Below, piece after piece: positions 49,609 through 59,609 of a stretch of 64,000 nucleotides of DNA. The DNA is from Betaproteobacteria bacterium. Lineage in GTDB: Bacteria > Pseudomonadota > Gammaproteobacteria > Burkholderiales > SG8-41. Position numbers and translations under genes: made by a program. Numbering within the stretch: position 1 is the first letter of the stretch; each line of letters opens with the position of its first letter. Location: positions 24,850 through 88,849 of the forward strand of contig VGID01000010.1 in the NCBI GenBank assembly GCA_016868035.1, given 5' to 3'. Under the pieces are notes generated by a model. It made no database searches. It worked only from the letters and a program-made list of their open reading frames with translations, and was not told the origin of the DNA.

Positions 49609-51039
49609 CTACAGGCGCTTCGCCAGCACCACCGAACGGCGCTGGAAATTGTAGAGGTCGCGCTTCCGGCGCGGCAGCGCGCCCGGCTCTTCCTCGGTGA
49701 AGCCGCGCTCCACGAACCAGTGCTCGGCGCGCGTGGTGAGCACGAACAGACGCTTCGACTTCTGGCGCCGCGCGCGCGCCTCGGCTTCTCCGAGCAGCCG
49801 CTCGCCCGCGCCGACATTGCGGAAATCAGGATGCACGACCAGGCAGGCAAGTTCCGTCGCCCGCTCCTCCTGGAACGGATAGAGCGCCGCGCAGCCGACG
49901 ATCATGCGATCGTGCTCGAGCACGACGAAGCGCCCGATCTCGCGCTCCAGGCGGTCGCGGTCGCGCTTGACCAGCGTGCCGTCGGCCTCGAGCGGCTCGA
50001 TCAGTTTCAGAATGGCCCCGATGTCCTCGATTTTCGCCTGCCGCAGCTTTTCGATCGGGTCCGGCGTGAGCATGGTGCCCACGCCGCGATGCGTGAAGAG
50101 CTCGAGCAGCAGTCCGTCGTCCACGCGCCCCGAGATGAGGTGCGCGCGGCGCACCCCCTCGCGGCAGGCGCGTACCGCAAGCGGAAGATAGAGCTGCGCA
50201 TCGCCGCCGGGAACCGCCCCCTTCGCGAGCAGCGTCTCGGCCTGGTGCACGGTGAGGTCGCGCAGCAGTTCCCCGCGCCGCCCGGTAACGCCGGTGGTGT
50301 CCATGAGAAAGATGAGCTTCTCGGCCTTCAGCGCGATGGCCGTGGAGGCAGCGACATCCTCCAGTGCGACATTGAACACTTCTCCGGTCGGCGAGTAGCC
50401 GAGCGGGGAGAGGAGTACGAGCTCGCCGTCCTCGAGGCGTTTCGCGATCGCTCCCGCATGCACCTTGCGCACCTCGCCCGTGTGCAGGAAGTCGATGCCG
50501 TCGACCACGCCGATCGGCTTCGCCGTGATGAAGTTGCCGCTCGCGACGCGGATGTCGGCCCCGGCCATGGGCGAGTTGGGCAGCCCCATGGAGAGCAGCG
50601 CCTCGATCTCCACGCGCAGCCGTCCGCTCGCCTCCTTGGCGCAGGCGAGCGCGAACTCGTCGGTCACGCGCAGGCCCTTGTGGAACCGGCTGCGCCGCCG
50701 GCGCTCCTTGAATTTCGCCTCGATCTGGGGGCGCGCGCCGTGCACAAGCACCAGCCGCACGCCGAGGGCGGCGAGCAGATTGAGATCGTGCGTGAGGTCG
50801 AAGAACCTTCCATCGCTCACCACCTCCCCGCTGAAGGCGATGACGAAGACCTTGCCGCGGAAGGCGTGGATATAGGGCGCGACCGACTGGAACCAGTCGA
50901 TGAACCGGTCCTGCGCGGACAGCCGGGTCCGCGTTGCGGCACGCGGCGCGGAGTCGTCTTGCACCAGCGCGGTGACTTCGAACTTGTCGTTGTTGCGCGG
51001 AATGTTACGCTCCCCTGCCGTTTTCGCCCGGTGGCGCAC
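49609..51039 (-). CDS. argA: Amino-acid N-acetyltransferase (N-acetylglutamate synthase)
   Basis: AAK + GNAT architecture; VFVIAFSGEVVSDGRFFDLTHDLNLLAALGVRLVLVHGARPQIE. Confidence 0.95.
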   Translation of the reverse strand: MRHRAKTAGERNIPRNNDKFEVTALVQDDSAPRAATRTRLSAQDRFIDWFQSVAPYIHAFRGKVFVIAFSGEVVSDGRFFDLTHDLNLLAALGVRLVLVHGARPQIEAKFKERRRRSRFHKGLRVTDEFALACAKEASGRLRVEIEALLSMGLPNSPMAGADIRVASGNFITAKPIGVVDGIDFLHTGEVRKVHAGAIAKRLEDGELVLLSPLGYSPTGEVFNVALEDVAASTAIALKAEKLIFLMDTTGVTGRRGELLRDLTVHQAETLLAKGAVPGGDAQLYLPLAVRACREGVRRAHLISGRVDDGLLLELFTHRGVGTMLTPDPIEKLRQAKIEDIGAILKLIEPLEADGTLVKRDRDRLEREIGRFVVLEHDRMIVGCAALYPFQEERATELACLVVHPDFRNVGAGERLLGEAEARARRQKSKRLFVLTTRAEHWFVERGFTEEEPGALPRRKRDLYNFQRRSVVLAKRL

Positions 51040-51162
51040 CGCCAGCGCGCCGTCCCCATGGCTTTCACTGCAATTTCAGACGGATATTATGCGAGAAACG
51101 GCGCAAGGAAAAGCGCAATTGCGCGCCGCCAGCGCCCGCTCCTCGCATGCAGCCCCGCTCGA

Positions 51163-51369
51163 TAGCAGCCTGTCGGACTTGAGGTCGCGACAGGCTGCTA
51201 AATGCAAAACCGCCCGCAGGTATGAGACAAAGCGAGAGGAGATGAGCTTTCTTGGCTACCAAATGCGTAACGAGCAGGGCCGGGTTCATGAATTTCGAAT
51301 ATTGTTTGCCGTTTGCCTGCGGGCGGTTTTGCGTAAGGAGTGTGTCGGGGCAAAGTCCGACACACTCCT
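51163..51369. repeat. Structured element with three perfect inverted repeats (REPIN/MITE-like)
   Basis: TAGCAGCCTGTCG/CGACAGGCTGCTA (51163-51200); GCAAAACCGCCCGCAGG (51204-51220)/CCTGCGGGCGGTTTTGC (51316-51332); AGGAGTGTGTCGG/CCGACACACTCCT (51336-51369). Confidence 0.85.
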
Positions 51370-51487
51370 AGTGTACGGGAGCATACGGGCCGGCAACGAG
51401 GGCGTATGCGACATCCATCACGGAAGCGTTCGCCAGCGATTCGTGAGCCCGCGCGGACACGATCCGGCGCTTTCGCCCGTTGTCCGT

Positions 51488-52249
51488 CTAGACGTCTCCC
51501 CACAACGCCTGGAGCGCGGCGAGCCCGACAAGAGCCGCCGTTTCGGTGCGCAGCACGCGCGGGCCGAGGCGCACGGCCAGAAACCCCGCGGCCAGGGCGG
51601 CGCGCTCCTCCTCCGGCGCGTATCCTCCTTCCGGCCCGGCAAGCAGCGCGACCGCGCCCTGAGGCCGGGCGAGCTCGCGCACGGTGCGCGGCGCGTCGGG
51701 CGCAAGCAGCAGCCCGAGCGCGCATGCGCGCAGCGGCGCCTGCGCGATCCATTGGCCAAAGGGAAGCAGGGGCAGCACGATCGGCACGCGGTTGCGTCCG
51801 CACTGCTCGCACGCGGCGATCGCCACGGCCTGCCAGTGCGCGACGCGCTTCGCTGCGCGCGCGGCATCCAGCCGCAGAATCGTGCGCGCGCTCGTGACCG
51901 GCTGAATCGCCACGACGCCGAGCTCCACCGCCTTCTGCACGGTATAGTCCATGCGCTCGCCCGCCGACACGGCCTGCGCGAGCGTGACGGCAAGTGGCGA
52001 CTCCCGGTCGACTTCGAGTCTCTGCGCAACGAGCACGGTGATCTCACGTTTGCCGATCCGGACGATCCGCGACGGATACTCCGCGCCGGAGCCGTCGAAC
52101 AACGTGACGGGATCACCGTCGCGCAGCCGCAACACGTCGCGCACGTGATGCGATTGTGCGGCGGGCAGCGTGCACTCCGCGTCGGGCGCAAACTGTCCAG
52201 AAAAGTATATTCGGTTCAAAGACTTGGAGTGCCGCATCGGGTGTCGCAT
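51488..52249 (-). CDS. rsmE: 16S rRNA m3U1498 methyltransferase
   Basis: HHVRDVLRLRDGD; LLAGPEGGYAPEEERAA; LGPRVLRTETAALVGLAALQ. Confidence 0.93.
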   Translation of the reverse strand: MRHPMRHSKSLNRIYFSGQFAPDAECTLPAAQSHHVRDVLRLRDGDPVTLFDGSGAEYPSRIVRIGKREITVLVAQRLEVDRESPLAVTLAQAVSAGERMDYTVQKAVELGVVAIQPVTSARTILRLDAARAAKRVAHWQAVAIAACEQCGRNRVPIVLPLLPFGQWIAQAPLRACALGLLLAPDAPRTVRELARPQGAVALLAGPEGGYAPEEERAALAAGFLAVRLGPRVLRTETAALVGLAALQALWGDV

Positions 52250-52349
52250 TATGACACACCGCGACGCGCCGACCGCGGCAGTCATATCCGTGAGCGCTTG
52301 GTCGCGCATGCCGGGGGGGACTAAAATCGCGCTTTTTGCGGGGGCGTGC

Positions 52350-53774
52350 GTGCGGATCGTGATCCTGGGTGCCGGGCAAGTCGGCTCTTCGGTGGCGGAG
52401 AGCCTGGTGTCCGAGGCGAACGACATCACGGTCGTTGACGTCGATCCCTCGCGCCTGAAGCGCCTGCAGGACCGCCTCGATCTGCGCACGGTCACCGGCA
52501 ACGCCGCACATCCCGCGACGCTCGAGCGGGCGGGCGCGCGCGACGCCGATCTCATGCTCGCGGTCACCCAGAGCGACGAAACCAACATGGTGGCGTGCAA
52601 GCTGGGGGCGACCATGTTCAACATTCCGACCAAGATCGCGCGCATCCGCTCCGCCGATTACCTTTCCCACCCCGAAATCTTCGCCTCGGAAAACTTCGCG
52701 GTCGATCATTCCATCTGTCCCGAGCAGGTCCTCACCGATTACATCGTCAAGCTGCTCGAGTTCCCGGAGTCGCTGCAGGTGCTAGAGTTCGCCGACGGCA
52801 AGGTGAGCCTCGTCGCCGTGCGCGCCTTCCATGGCGGCCCGCTGGTCGGGCACGAGCTTCAATACCTGCGCCAGCACATGCCGCAGATCGATGCGCGCGT
52901 GGCCGCGATCTTCCGCCACGACAGCCCGATCATCCCGGAGGGCGGCACGGTGATGCAGGCGGACGACGAGGTCTTCTTCATCGCCGCCACGGAAAACATC
53001 CGCAAGGTGCTGCGGGAGCTGCGGCGCATGGACAAGCCGGTGAAGCGGGTCATGATCGGCGGCGGCGGCAACATCGGCCGGCGGCTCGCGACCGCCATCG
53101 AGGGCCGCTACGAGGTGAAGATCATCGAGCACAACAAGGCGAATGCGGAGCGCCTCGCGACGGAGCTCGGCAATACGCTGGTGCTCGCGGGCGACGCCAC
53201 CGACGAGGAGCTGCTGCGCTCCGAGAACGTCGCGGACATGGACGTCTACTGCGCGCTCACCAACGACGACCAGACCAACATCATGTCCTCGCTGCTCGCG
53301 AAGCGCATGGGCGCGCGCAAGGTGATCGCGCTGATCAACCGCGGCTCGTACGTCAACCTGCTGCAGAGCGGGCAGATCGACATTGCGATCTCGCCCGCGC
53401 AGGCCACGATCGGCACGCTGCTCGCGCACGTGCGCCGCGGTGACTGCGCGGTGGTGCACTCTTTGCGCCGCGGCGCCGCGGAGGCGCTCGAGATCATCGC
53501 CCACGGCGACCCCAAGTCCTCGAAGGTGATCGGGCGCCGCATCGAGGAGATCGACCTGCCCAAGGGCACCACCATCGGCGCGATCGTGCGCCAGCGCGAG
53601 GGTAAGCCCGGGGAGGAAGTTCCCGCCAGGAAGAACGGCCACGAGTACGACGTCATCATGGCCCACCACGACACGGCGATCGAGCCCGGGGACCACGTGA
53701 TCGTGTTCGTCGTCAACAAGCGCATGGTCCCGAGCGTCGAGAAACTGTTCCAGGTGGACGTCGGTTTCTTCTGA
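52350..53774 (+). CDS. trkA: Trk potassium uptake regulatory protein TrkA
   Basis: GTG start; MRIVILGAGQVGSSVAESLVSEANDITVVD; second Rossmann MIGGGGNIGRRLA. Confidence 0.95.
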   Translation: MRIVILGAGQVGSSVAESLVSEANDITVVDVDPSRLKRLQDRLDLRTVTGNAAHPATLERAGARDADLMLAVTQSDETNMVACKLGATMFNIPTKIARIRSADYLSHPEIFASENFAVDHSICPEQVLTDYIVKLLEFPESLQVLEFADGKVSLVAVRAFHGGPLVGHELQYLRQHMPQIDARVAAIFRHDSPIIPEGGTVMQADDEVFFIAATENIRKVLRELRRMDKPVKRVMIGGGGNIGRRLATAIEGRYEVKIIEHNKANAERLATELGNTLVLAGDATDEELLRSENVADMDVYCALTNDDQTNIMSSLLAKRMGARKVIALINRGSYVNLLQSGQIDIAISPAQATIGTLLAHVRRGDCAVVHSLRRGAAEALEIIAHGDPKSSKVIGRRIEEIDLPKGTTIGAIVRQREGKPGEEVPARKNGHEYDVIMAHHDTAIEPGDHVIVFVVNKRMVPSVEKLFQVDVGFF

Positions 53775-53851
53775 GACGGCATCGCCCGACTGCCCAGGCG
53801 AGTCTCCCCCACCATGTTCCCGGGACGCATGTCCCCGGCCGGCCGAAGCCC

Positions 53852-55309
53852 ATGAAGAATCTTGCTCCGGTACTGCAAGGGCTCGGCCTCATGACGATGC
53901 TCTTCAGCGCCACCATGCTGGTGCCCGTCGCGACCGCGCTCTGGTACGACGACGGCACGTTCCACGCCTACGACGAGGCACTGCTCGTCACGCTCGCCAC
54001 GGGTGCGGCACTGTGGTTTGCCACACGCGGCAGCGCCCAGGAGCTGCAGCCCCGCGACGGTTTCCTCCTGGTGACGCTGGTGTGGTCGGTGCTGCCGGCT
54101 TTCGCCGCCTTGCCCCTGCTCATCCACATCGACGGGCTCAGCTTCACGGACGCGTATTTCGAAACCATTTCCGGGCTGACGACGACCGGAGCGTCGGTGC
54201 TCTCCGGCCTCGACGAATTGCCGCCCTCCATCAACATGTGGCGCTGCCTCCTGCAATGGCTCGGCGGCATGGGGATCATCGTGCTCGCGGTCGCGATCCT
54301 GCCGCTGCTGGGGGTAGGCGGAAGCCAGATCTTCAAGGCGGAGACGCCGGGCCCGATGAAGGACACCAAGCTCACGCCGCGCATTACCGAAACCGCCAAG
54401 GGGCTGTGGCTGGTGTACAGCGGCATCTCCGCCGCCTGCGTCGTTTCGTTCCGGCTCGCGGGCATGAGCTGGTACGACGCGGTGCTGCACGCCTTCACCA
54501 CCATGAGCCTCGGCGGCTTCTCCAACCACGATGCGAGCTATGGCTTCTTCGACTCGCCGCTGATCGAAGCGGTCACCATTTTCTTCATGCTGGTTTCCGG
54601 GATCAACTTCGCCACCCATTTCACGGCGCTGCGCGCGCGCAGCCTCGGTCCCTACCGGCGTGACCCGGAGGCCCCGTGGTTCCTCATCGCGATGGTCGGC
54701 AGCGTGCTCGTGATCACCGCCTATCTGTGGCTCACGGGGACCTACTCCGACGCGCTGACAGCGCTGCGTTTCGCGGCGTTCAACGTCGTGTCCGCGGGCA
54801 CGACAACGGGCTACGCCAACACGGACTACGGCCTGTGGCCGGTTTTTGCGCCGTTCACGATGCTGCTCCTGTGCGTGATCACCTCGAGCTCGGGCTCGAC
54901 CGGCGGGGGCATCAAGATGATACGCACGCGGCTGCTCGCGCAGCAGGGCATGCGCGAAATGCTCAAGCTCCTGCACCCGCAGGCGCCCGCCCCGATCAAG
55001 CTCGGCGCTCAGGTCGTTCCGAACCAGATCGTGTTCGCGGTGCTCGCGTTCATGTCCCTCTACGGCGCGAGTGTCACGGTGATGACGATGGTGCTGCTCG
55101 CCAGCGGGCTCGATTTCATCACGGCGTTCACCGCGGTGATCGCCTGCATCACGAACACCGGACCCGGACTTGCCCAGGTCGGCCCTGCGACGAACTACGC
55201 TTCCCTCACGGATTTCCAGACCTGGGTGCTCGCGTTGGCGATGCTGCTCGGGCGACTCGAGCTCTTCACCGTGCTGGTCCTGTTCACTCCCGCGTTCTGG
55301 CGGAAGTGA
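53852..55309 (+). CDS. trkH: Trk potassium transporter membrane subunit TrkH, copy 1
   Basis: FETISGLTTTGASVLSGLDELPPSINMWRCLLQWLGGMGIIVLAVAILP. Confidence 0.95.
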   Translation: MKNLAPVLQGLGLMTMLFSATMLVPVATALWYDDGTFHAYDEALLVTLATGAALWFATRGSAQELQPRDGFLLVTLVWSVLPAFAALPLLIHIDGLSFTDAYFETISGLTTTGASVLSGLDELPPSINMWRCLLQWLGGMGIIVLAVAILPLLGVGGSQIFKAETPGPMKDTKLTPRITETAKGLWLVYSGISAACVVSFRLAGMSWYDAVLHAFTTMSLGGFSNHDASYGFFDSPLIEAVTIFFMLVSGINFATHFTALRARSLGPYRRDPEAPWFLIAMVGSVLVITAYLWLTGTYSDALTALRFAAFNVVSAGTTTGYANTDYGLWPVFAPFTMLLLCVITSSSGSTGGGIKMIRTRLLAQQGMREMLKLLHPQAPAPIKLGAQVVPNQIVFAVLAFMSLYGASVTVMTMVLLASGLDFITAFTAVIACITNTGPGLAQVGPATNYASLTDFQTWVLALAMLLGRLELFTVLVLFTPAFWRK

Positions 55310-55407
55310 GGCCGTCGTTCCGCGCGGTGCCGGCGGTCTGGTACAGTGCTCGTGACCCGGCTGGTGCAAAGAGGCGAGGAACGAACGAAAACGCATAACC
55401 GCGCCCC

Positions 55408-56865
55408 ATGAACTGGTTCCTTTCGATAGCGCCGCTCCTGGGCGTGATCGCGATGGGCATGAGCCTGTCGCATCTCGTCCCCATCGCCTGCTCGCTCCTG
55501 CTGGGGGACGGCACCGCCCGGCTCTTCCTCCTGTCGCTCGCCGTCAACTTCTTCGCGGGCCTGCTGGTCTGGGTCGCCACGCGCCGCTACCGGCGCGAGA
55601 TCGGGATCCGCGAGGGCATCCTGCTGGTGGTGCTGGTGTGGAGCGGGGGGGCGTTCTTCGCCACGCTGCCCCTGCTGCTCGTCATCCCCGGGCTCAGCTT
55701 CACCGACGCGTTCTTCGAGGCCGTCTCCGGGCTCACGGCGACCGGCGCCACGGTGTTGACCGGCCTGGACGATTTGCCGCCTTCGATCAACCTGTGGCGC
55801 GGGCTGCTGCAATGGCTCGGCGGCATGGGTGTCATCGTGCTGGCGGTGGCGATCCTGCCGCTCCTGGGCGTGGGCGGGCGCCAGCTCTTCAAGTCCGAGA
55901 TCCCGGGGCCCATGAAGGAAGAGCAGCTGACCCCGCGCATCACCGAGACCGCGAAGGGCCTGTGGCTAGTCTACGCGCTGCTCACGCTCGCGTGCATGCT
56001 CGCCTACCGCGCGGCAGGCATGAGCTGGTTCGATGCCGTGATGCACAGCTTCACCACGATGGCGCTCGGGGGCTTTTCCTCGCACGATGCGAGCTTCGGA
56101 TATTTCAACTCGCCGCTGATCGAGGGCATCGCGGTCTCCTTCATGCTCATCGCCGGCATCAACTTCGCGACGCACTTCATGGCCTGGCGCGGGCGCAGCC
56201 CCTCCTCCTACCTGCGCGACCCCGAGGCGCGCGTCTTCCTGTCGATGGCAGTGGCGAGCGTGCTCGCGGTCGCCGCCTTCCTCTGGACGCGCGGCGTCTA
56301 TCCCGATTTCGCGACGGCCCTGCGCTACGCCGCCTTCAACGTGATCTCGGTCGGCACCACGACCGGCTACTCGACGACGGATTACAACCTGTGGCCGGTA
56401 TTCGCGCCGCTGTGGATCCTCTTTCTCGGCACCTTCCTCAGCTCCTCGGGCTCGACGGGAGGCGGGGTGAAGATGATCCGCGCGATGGTGCTGTTCCGGC
56501 AGGTCTATCGCGAGTTCAGCCGGCTTGCGCACCCGGGGGCAATCGTGCCGCTCAAGATCAGCGGCATGCCGATCTCGGCGCAGGTGATCTTCGCGGTGCT
56601 CGCCTTCTTCTTCGCGTGGATTGCCGCGCTCGTCACCATGACTCTCGTGCTCGCGGCCACCGGGCTGGACGCCATGACCGCCTTCTCCGCGGTGGTGGCA
56701 ACGCTCAGCAACATCGGGCCCGGCCTGCAGGAGGTCGGGCCCGCCGCGAGCTACGCCACGCTCACGGATTTCCAGACCTGGGTGCTCGCGTTCGCGATGC
56801 TGCTCGGGCGCCTCGAGCTCTTCACGCTGCTCATCGTCTTCACCCCCGCGTTCTGGCGCCGGTGA
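55408..56865 (+). CDS. trkH: Trk potassium transporter membrane subunit TrkH, copy 2
   Basis: FEAVSGLTATGATVLTGLDDLPPSINLWRGLLQWLGGMGVIVLAVAILP; 485 aa as copy 1. Confidence 0.95.
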   Translation: MNWFLSIAPLLGVIAMGMSLSHLVPIACSLLLGDGTARLFLLSLAVNFFAGLLVWVATRRYRREIGIREGILLVVLVWSGGAFFATLPLLLVIPGLSFTDAFFEAVSGLTATGATVLTGLDDLPPSINLWRGLLQWLGGMGVIVLAVAILPLLGVGGRQLFKSEIPGPMKEEQLTPRITETAKGLWLVYALLTLACMLAYRAAGMSWFDAVMHSFTTMALGGFSSHDASFGYFNSPLIEGIAVSFMLIAGINFATHFMAWRGRSPSSYLRDPEARVFLSMAVASVLAVAAFLWTRGVYPDFATALRYAAFNVISVGTTTGYSTTDYNLWPVFAPLWILFLGTFLSSSGSTGGGVKMIRAMVLFRQVYREFSRLAHPGAIVPLKISGMPISAQVIFAVLAFFFAWIAALVTMTLVLAATGLDAMTAFSAVVATLSNIGPGLQEVGPAASYATLTDFQTWVLAFAMLLGRLELFTLLIVFTPAFWRR

Positions 56866-56897
56866 CGCGGGTTGGGTCGTCTCTCAAAACACTTTGA

Positions 56898-56999
56898 AAC
56901 CGCCGATGAACGCAGATGAACGCGGATAGAAGCAAGACTGCGAACGTCGACGCGTTCTTCATTTCTGATCGGCGTTAATCGGCGTTTATCTGCGGTTAT
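56898..56999. repeat. 10-bp period inverted repeat: AACCGCCGATGAACGCAGATGAACGCGGATA / TGATCGGCGTTAATCGGCGTTTATCTGCGGTTA
   Basis: Arms about 56898-56929 and 56967-56999, between trkH2 and phr. Confidence 0.9.
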
Positions 57000-58449
57000 T
57001 CCTTTTTGCGCGCGGCACGATATAAAGCGCCAGCGCGCGCTTGCGCTGCACGTCGTGGTCGACCGCCGGCGCGGGGTAGTCCTTGCCGATAAGCACTTTC
57101 GCGCGCCGCTGCGCCTCCCGGTCCATGCGCCACGGCTCGTGGATGAACCGGTCGTCGCAGCCGGCAAGCTCGGGCACCCACATGCGGATGAACTCTCCGG
57201 AGGCGTCGAACTTCCGTGACTGGGTGACGGGATTGAAGATGCGGAAATAGGGCTGGGCATCGCAGCCCGTCGAGGCGGCCCACTGCCAGCCGCCGTTGTT
57301 CGAGGCAAGCTCGAAGTCGATCAGGTGCTCCGCGAAATAGCGCTCGCCCCAGCGCCAGTCCACCAGCAGGTCCTTGACCAGGAAGGAGGCCGTCACCATC
57401 CGCAGGCGGTTGTGCATGTAGCCGGTGCGGTTGATCTGGCGCATCGCGGCGTCCACGAGCGGATAGCCGGTGCGCGCCTCGCACCACGCGGCAAACAGCT
57501 TCTCATCGTTCGGGTAACGCAGACCGGCATACCGCGGCTGGAAGGCCCGCTCGACGACATGCGGGTGGTGATGCAGGATCATCTGGTAGAAATCGCGCCA
57601 GATGAGCTCGTTCAGCCACGCGCGCGCCCCGGCGCTCTTCGCGCGCGAGGCCGCGCGCGCGAGCTCGCGTATGGAGATCGTGCCGAAGCGCAGGTGCACC
57701 GAGAGGTACGACGGCCCCTTCAACGCCGGGTAATTGCGCCGTTCGTGGTAGCGCGCCATGCGCTTGCGGAAGGCGCGGAAGAGCGCCCGCGCCCCGGAGG
57801 TTCCCGGGCGCACTCCGATCCCGGCGAGGCCGGTCTCGCGAAAGCCGATCTGCTCAAGCGTCGGCAGCGCCGTCCCGCGCGAGCGGGCCAGCCGGCTGCG
57901 GTATTTCTCCACGGGGTACGCCCTCAGATGGAAAGGCTCGAGCTTCTTCAGCCAGGCGTTGCGATATGGCGTGTAGACGCTGTAGGGCTTGCCGGTCCCC
58001 GCCAGCACCTCGTCCCCCTCGAAGATGACCTGGTCCTTGGTGGCGTGGAACTCGATTCCCATGTCCGCGAGCGCCCGCTCCACCGCCCGGTCGCGCTCGG
58101 TCGCCCGCGGCTCGTAGTCGCGGTTGGCATACACCGCCCCCACCCCGAGCCGGGCCGCAAGCTCGGGAATGAGCGTTCGCGCCGGCCCGTGCAGCACGAT
58201 GAGGTCGCCGCCCAACTTCCGGAGCGCCTGCTTGAGCTCGGCGAGGCTCTCACGGATGAACTCGACCCGGCGGTCGTCCCGGCGCGGGAGCCGGTCGAGA
58301 ATCTCGGTGTCAAAGACGAAGGCGCAGTGCACCTCCCCGCTCGCCCGCAGGGCGGCGTGGAGGGAGGCGTGGTCGTAGGCGCGAAGATCCCGCCGGAACC
58401 AGCACAGGCTGGCGGCATGGCGGGCTGCGGATGCGGGATGCGCGGGCAT
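56986..58449 (-). CDS. phrB: Deoxyribodipyrimidine photolyase
   Basis: LCWFRRDLRAYDHASLHAAL; GYMHNRLRMVTASFLVKDLLVDWRWGERYFAEHLIDFELASNNGGWQWAASTGCDAQPYFRIFNP. Confidence 0.95.
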   Translation of the reverse strand: MPAHPASAARHAASLCWFRRDLRAYDHASLHAALRASGEVHCAFVFDTEILDRLPRRDDRRVEFIRESLAELKQALRKLGGDLIVLHGPARTLIPELAARLGVGAVYANRDYEPRATERDRAVERALADMGIEFHATKDQVIFEGDEVLAGTGKPYSVYTPYRNAWLKKLEPFHLRAYPVEKYRSRLARSRGTALPTLEQIGFRETGLAGIGVRPGTSGARALFRAFRKRMARYHERRNYPALKGPSYLSVHLRFGTISIRELARAASRAKSAGARAWLNELIWRDFYQMILHHHPHVVERAFQPRYAGLRYPNDEKLFAAWCEARTGYPLVDAAMRQINRTGYMHNRLRMVTASFLVKDLLVDWRWGERYFAEHLIDFELASNNGGWQWAASTGCDAQPYFRIFNPVTQSRKFDASGEFIRMWVPELAGCDDRFIHEPWRMDREAQRRAKVLIGKDYPAPAVDHDVQRKRALALYIVPRAKRNNRR

Positions 58450-58512
58450 GTTTGTGAAGGCGCTCCCCGATATTTACAATAGACGCCAAGGCAAGCTCAA
58501 GTTGCGCACGAA

Positions 58513-59070
58513 ATGAACCTCACGCACCACTTTCTCATCGCCATGCCGGCGATGGCGGACCCGCATTTTGCACGGACCCTGACCTTCGTGTGCGAGCACA
58601 ACGAACAGGGCGCGCTCGGCATCGTCGTCAATCGGCCGATCGAGATGAACCTGCAGACGCTGCTCGAGCAGGTGAGCATCCCGCTCACGGGCGATGATTT
58701 CAAGTCCGTGCCGATCCACTTCGGCGGCCCGGTGCAGGTGGACCGCGGCTTCGTGCTGCACACCCCCCTCGGCCAGTGGCAGTCCACGCTGGCAGTCAGC
58801 TCCGAAATCGGCCTCACCACCTCCAAGGACATCCTGCAGGCAATCGCCCGTGGCGAGGGCCCGGGCAAGAGCAAGATACTGGTCACGCTCGGCTATGCGG
58901 GCTGGGCGCCGGGACAGCTCGAGCACGAGCTGGCGCAGAACGCCTGGCTCACCGTACACGCCAAGCCGGAAGTGATCTTCGACCTCTCCGCCGAGGAGCG
59001 GCTGCAAGCGGCGATGAGCCTGCTCGGAATCGATTTCGCCAGCCTCTCGGAGCAGGCCGGGCACGGCTGA
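58513..59070 (+). CDS. YqgE/AlgH family protein
   Basis: [42 protein letters not shown]. Confidence 0.95.
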   Translation: MNLTHHFLIAMPAMADPHFARTLTFVCEHNEQGALGIVVNRPIEMNLQTLLEQVSIPLTGDDFKSVPIHFGGPVQVDRGFVLHTPLGQWQSTLAVSSEIGLTTSKDILQAIARGEGPGKSKILVTLGYAGWAPGQLEHELAQNAWLTVHAKPEVIFDLSAEERLQAAMSLLGIDFASLSEQAGHG

Positions 59071-59075
59071 CACCG

Positions 59076-59164
59076 GTAAACAGTGAGCGGTAAGCAGTAA
59101 GCAGAAAGGGAGCCGGAACCGGCCATACGCTTTTGTCCGCTCACCGCTCACCGCTCACCGCTCA
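59076..59164. repeat. Heptamer inverted repeat locus: GTAAGCA/GTGAGCG units ... (CCGCTCA)x4
   Basis: 59076-59110 and 59137-59164; right arm lies in the 5' end of the yqgF ORF. Confidence 0.92.
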
Positions 59165-59609
59165 CCCGAGGACCGGAACGGTCCTCGCGTTCGATTACGG
59201 GGAGAAGCGCATCGGTGTGGCGGTCGGAGATCTGCAGACCGCGCTCGCTCATCCCCTCACTACGATCACGGCCGCGGACAACCGCTCCCGCTTCGACGCG
59301 ATCGCCGGATTGATGGCCGAATGGCGGCCGGTGCTGCTGGTGGTCGGAATTCCCGCGCGTGCCGACGGGTCGGCGCACGAAGTAGGCCGGCTCGCGCGGC
59401 GGTTCGCACAGCGGCTGCACGGGCGTTTCGGGGTCGGGGTCGCACTCGTGGACGAGCACCTCACCTCGCACGCCGCGGAGAGCGCGCTGCGGGAGGCGGG
59501 CGCGCGCGGCAGGCGGCTTAAGCGCGCGCTCGATCCCGTTGCCGCCCAGCGCATCCTCGAGGCGTATTTCGCCGCCGCGAAGACCGGGGAAATGGGAAAT
59601 GGAAAATAG
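59133..59609 (+). CDS. yqgF: Holliday junction resolvase-like protein YqgF/RuvX
   Basis: LAFDYGEKRIGVAVGD; VVGIPARADGS; VDEHLTSHAAE; start uncertain (TTG at 59133; no ATG before the core). Confidence 0.92.
   Translation: MSAHRSPLTAHPRTGTVLAFDYGEKRIGVAVGDLQTALAHPLTTITAADNRSRFDAIAGLMAEWRPVLLVVGIPARADGSAHEVGRLARRFAQRLHGRFGVGVALVDEHLTSHAAESALREAGARGRRLKRALDPVAAQRILEAYFAAAKTGEMGNGK

Noticed and set aside
53246-55396. 716-aa minus-strand ORF
   Set aside because: Antisense to trkA/trkH; low-complexity shadow translation.
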